Assembly (NCBI GenBank): GCA_009936695.1
Contig: JAACEA010000028.1
Span: 1-9,203, forward strand
DNA: 9,203 nt
Direction of reading: 5' to 3'
DNA from: Planctomycetia bacterium
GTDB taxonomy: Bacteria; Planctomycetota; Phycisphaerae; Phycisphaerales; SM1A02
Shown: one piece after another, positions 7,322-9,203 of the stretch
Layout of the letters: each line of letters begins with the position of its first letter
Position numbering within the stretch: position 1 is the first letter of the stretch
The notes under the pieces: generated by a model
What the model was told of the DNA's origin: nothing
The model's input: the letters and a program-made list of their open reading frames with translations, nothing else
Databases searched by the model: none
Made by a program: the position numbers and the translations under genes

Positions 7322-8794
7322 TCAGCCGGGGCAGACGCCCCACGCACCGATCATCAGGCCGAGGTCCGCGCCGTCGATGGACGCATCGCCGTTGAGATCC
7401 CCGAGTCCGCTCGTTCCCCATCCGCCGATCAACAATCCGAGATCCGCCCCATCGACGACGCCGTCGCCGTTGAGATCACCGGTGCAGTCGGCCTGCGGCT
7501 CGGGGATGAAGTCGAACGACGTGATCTCGATCGACTGCTCCTGGCCGTTCATCGGCGGACTGCCGTTGACCAGCCAGAGGTTGAGGTGCACGCGGGCGAG
7601 CCCGGGACGCGGCTGATGCGGCCCCGTATACGTCCATTCGTGCAGCAGATCCTCGCTCGAGGGCTCGTCGGCGTGCCCGAGCCAGGCCCGACAGATCACG
7701 CCGTCCGGCGTCCAGTTGAATTCACTGGTCACCTCGGCCGGCGTCGGCTCGGGCATCGCGAACCGGCTGATGTTCCCACCCCACCAGTAGGGCTGGGCGA
7801 CGAACTGGGCGAAGTCGTTGCCGGGTTGACCCCAGCGGCTGAACTCGATGTCGAACTCGCTCGCCGGGTTCCACCACTCGTCGCTTCCTTCGAAGCACTG
7901 CGGGTACTCCCAGAGGAAGAGCCCGAAGACCGTGTTGGGGTCGAGCAGGTCGACCCGCCCGCGGGTCTTGAATCGATACGTCCCGTAGCCGAGCACGTCT
8001 TCGACCGTGACTTCGGAGCATCGCCATTGATCACCGACCCTGGGGATCGCGAGGCGAAGCGATCCGTCCGGCCGCACCGTGGCATTGTTCGGGGAGGGGG
8101 AGAATGCGTTCGGGCCCGGACCCGTGTAGGCGGACTTGACCCGCCAGATGCGGTCGGAGAACTCCAAGGTCGTCCCGCCGAAGTCGCCCCACTGGTTCAC
8201 GCCTGGATTGACCCGCATGAACTGGAACGCATCCACATACGCCCGCCCCGGTTCCTGGGCCTTGGTCTGGATGAATGCGAACTCCAGTCGGATCCGGTCG
8301 GTCCCGGACGGCGCCACCGGCAGAACCTCCTCCACCGTGAACATCTCGTCCGTGGGGGATTCCTGATTGAGCAGGATTCTGGATGAGACGTCGAGCACGT
8401 TTCCACTCGAATCGAGCCAGGTCGCGATGAAGGCCAGCCGGGCCGCCCCGACGACCGGGTCGGCGCCACGATGCCCGACGTCGACCACGAATCGGTGTCG
8501 CCATCCCGGGAGACAGTCCACGGTCTCGATCAACCTTGAAATGCCGGGGCCCCCCGTCGACGGTCCTGCGATCCAGGCGGCCCACGATCCGTGAGAACGG
8601 AGCCCGGGCGATCGACCGACGGCACCGTCGTCCGACCAGGCCGCGATGGGTTCGCCGCCCTCGCCGGGGCCGATCTCGAAGCTGGGGTTGTCTGGAATGC
8701 AGCCGAGGTCGCCCCCAAAAGCCGCGGCCGCGACGGCGGAAGCCGTCACGGCCGCGGACTGGAGGACGATTCTGAAATCACGGTTCCGGTTCAT
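7322..8794 (-). CDS. Secreted GH16-like glycoside hydrolase with C-terminal dockerin-like repeats
   Basis: A 490-residue protein. Residues 1-27 form a Sec signal peptide (NRNRDFR, then an Ala-rich core). Residues 33-195 (beginning IPDNPSFE, ending AYVDAFQFMRV) look like a jelly-roll carbohydrate-binding module. Residues 206-430 resemble GH16: GYGTYRFKTRGRV (269-281), then EFDIEF at 313-318, matching the lichenase-type E-x-D-x-E motif with E313 as presumed nucleophile, D315 as helper and E317 as acid/base; FNWTPDGVICRAW (359-371) and HLNLWLVNG (403-411) also fit the family. Residues 438-490 hold two dockerin-like Ca-binding repeats. GH16 enzymes cleave beta-1,3/1,4-glucans or algal galactans; the substrate cannot be chosen from sequence. 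A TAGACT box lies 5 bases before the ATG. The next gene on this strand, 50 bases upstream, shares the repeats. The family call rests on motifs rather than overall similarity, and divergence elsewhere is considerable. Confidence 0.82.
   Translation of the reverse strand: MNRNRDFRIVLQSAAVTASAVAAAAFGGDLGCIPDNPSFEIGPGEGGEPIAAWSDDGAVGRSPGLRSHGSWAAWIAGPSTGGPGISRLIETVDCLPGWRHRFVVDVGHRGADPVVGAARLAFIATWLDSSGNVLDVSSRILLNQESPTDEMFTVEEVLPVAPSGTDRIRLEFAFIQTKAQEPGRAYVDAFQFMRVNPGVNQWGDFGGTTLEFSDRIWRVKSAYTGPGPNAFSPSPNNATVRPDGSLRLAIPRVGDQWRCSEVTVEDVLGYGTYRFKTRGRVDLLDPNTVFGLFLWEYPQCFEGSDEWWNPASEFDIEFSRWGQPGNDFAQFVAQPYWWGGNISRFAMPEPTPAEVTSEFNWTPDGVICRAWLGHADEPSSEDLLHEWTYTGPHQPRPGLARVHLNLWLVNGSPPMNGQEQSIEITSFDFIPEPQADCTGDLNGDGVVDGADLGLLIGGWGTSGLGDLNGDASIDGADLGLMIGAWGVCPG
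7337..7480 (-). repeat. Two dockerin-like EF-hand repeats at the C-terminus of the GH16-like protein
   Basis: Repeat 1 (7415-7480, GDLNGDGVVDGADLGLLIGGWG without its first residue's context) and repeat 2 (7337-7402, GDLNGDASIDGADLGLMIGAWG) are 22-residue units with 16 or more shared positions, joined by four residues. The D-x-N-x-D-x-x-x-D spacing is that of type I dockerin calcium loops. In planctomycetes such units commonly close secreted proteins; cohesin partners are generally not evident. Confidence 0.8.
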
Positions 8795-8799
8795 GCGAG

Positions 8800-8805
8800 A
8801 GTCTA
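8800..8805 (-). promoter_or_regulatory. Candidate -10 box (TAGACT) for the GH16-like gene
   Basis: On the minus strand TAGACT ends 5 bases before the ATG at 8794. A -10 element here would place the transcription start at or next to the ATG, making the message leaderless. A TTGAAT lies upstream, but its 26-base spacing is too long for a -35. The whole gap between the two minus-strand genes is only 50 bases, so read-through from the upstream gene is an alternative. Confidence 0.3.
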
Positions 8806-8844
8806 GGCTCCATTACGGAATCGGACCGTGAATTCAAGTCCGGC

Positions 8845-9203
8845 TCAGGGGCCTTCACATCCGTTGCAGAACTGCTCAGCGAGCCCGGCACAGATCGAGT
8901 CCCATCCGAACTGGCAGCAGATCGGATCCTGCTGGCACACCAGTTCGGTGCAGGCCTGGTCGGAGCAACTGGTGTTGCCGTTGGCCTCGCAGCAATCGCA
9001 GTCGGGGCAGTCGCCCGGGTCACCACCGCCGCCACCGGAGTCATCGGGGCAGTCGCCCCACACGGCGAGGAACTCACCGAGGTCGACGCCGTTCACGAAC
9101 CCGTCGTTGTTCAGGTCTTCCACACAGCCGGCGCACGCACCCCAGGCCGCGAAGAGGAATCCGAAGTCGGCACCATCGACGACGCCGTCGTCGTTGAAGT
9201 CGC
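8845..9203 (-). CDS. C-terminal part of a protein with dockerin-like repeats and a 12-cysteine tail
   Basis: The reading frame is open to the right edge, so the gene is partial. A GTG at 9123 should not be taken as the start, because the upstream in-frame codons encode another dockerin-like repeat. The visible 118 residues are: repeat A (9201-9139, DFNDDGVVDGADFG...AAWG), a CAGC linker, repeat B (9117-9055, DLNNDGFVNGVDLG...AVWG), an Asp/Gly-rich linker with five glycines, and a Cys-rich tail beginning at 9009. The tail reads C-P-D-C-D-CC, then CEANGN..C, QAC, LVC, DPICC, WDSIC, EQFC and NGC: 12 cysteines, enough for six disulfides. The CC-x-x-NG...VC-x-x-DPxCC...WDxxC pattern is one I recall as recurrent in secreted planctomycete proteins, with unknown function. 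Extracellular location is inferred. The catalytic or binding part, if any, lies outside the window. Confidence 0.85.
   Translation of the reverse strand, partial: DFNDDGVVDGADFGFLFAAWGACAGCVEDLNNDGFVNGVDLGEFLAVWGDCPDDSGGGGGDPGDCPDCDCCEANGNTSCSDQACTELVCQQDPICCQFGWDSICAGLAEQFCNGCEGP
9055..9201 (-). repeat. Two dockerin-like repeats in the right-edge protein
   Basis: Units of 21 residues at 9201-9139 and 9117-9055 share D-x-N-x-D-G-x-V-x-G-x-D and a closing aromatic-Gly (WG), the same scheme as in the GH16-like protein. Repeat B has Asn in place of one loop Asp (DGFVNGVD), which may weaken calcium binding. Here the repeats are internal, followed by the Cys-rich tail, not terminal. Confidence 0.75.

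Noticed and set aside
7586..8386. 266-codon plus-strand frame opposite the GH16-like gene
   Set aside because: Antisense shadow: the minus strand carries a signal peptide, a catalytic motif and dockerin-like repeats in one continuous frame.
9121..9123. GTG as the start of the Cys-rich protein
   Set aside because: The frame is open further upstream and encodes another intact dockerin-like repeat, so the gene extends past the right edge.

Overview
The window looks like a GC-rich chromosomal segment of a planctomycete, most likely of the Phycisphaerae type. The grounds are family content rather than any marker gene. It holds a PSCyt1/DUF1549/DUF1553 giant protein next to a Tat-exported DUF1501 protein, a DUF1573 lipoprotein, a membrane protein with a CxxC...CxxC zinc ribbon, and two proteins carrying the dockerin-like 'DLNGDG..DGADLG' repeats typical of that phylum. 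There is no sign of a mobile element, phage, CRISPR array, rRNA or tRNA. No gene-free stretch exceeds 120 bases.

Layout. (1) Positions 2-196 (+) encode the last 64 residues of an unrecognised protein that enters from the left; a GC-rich hairpin follows its stop. (2) Positions 272-595 (-) encode a small three-helix DUF3817-type membrane protein, convergent with (1). (3) After a 113-base divergent intergenic region, 709-1845 (+) encodes a DUF1573 lipoprotein. (4) A 91-base gap contains a perfect 7+7 bp dyad overlapping a TAnnnT promoter-like box. It leads into a compact three-gene (+) block: the 1028-residue cytochrome/PSD1 protein (1937-5023), the DUF1501 protein (about 5028-6449) and a polytopic zinc-ribbon membrane protein (6446-7225), the last joined by an ATGA overlap. 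(5) Convergent to that block, 7322-8794 (-) encodes a secreted GH16-like glycoside hydrolase with two C-terminal dockerin-like repeats. Behind it, 8845-9203 (-) encodes the C-terminal part of a protein with the same repeats, a glycine linker and a 12-cysteine tail; it continues beyond the right edge.

How the genes may work together. The PSCyt1/PSD1 and DUF1501 pair is one of the most recurrent gene pairs in planctomycetes and is exported (Sec and Tat respectively), but its biochemical role is not established. The DUF1573 lipoprotein is a plausible surface partner. The GH16-like enzyme suggests attack on a beta-glucan or algal galactan outside the cytoplasm, and the shared dockerin-like repeats suggest a common surface-retention or assembly module. 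I found no convincing undescribed defence or mobile system. The most interesting points are the dyad before the PSCyt1 gene, the beta-rich domain inserted in the middle of the PSD1 protein, the hitch-hiking zinc-ribbon membrane protein, the Cys-rich/dockerin-like protein, and the very short distance between TAnnnT boxes and start codons.
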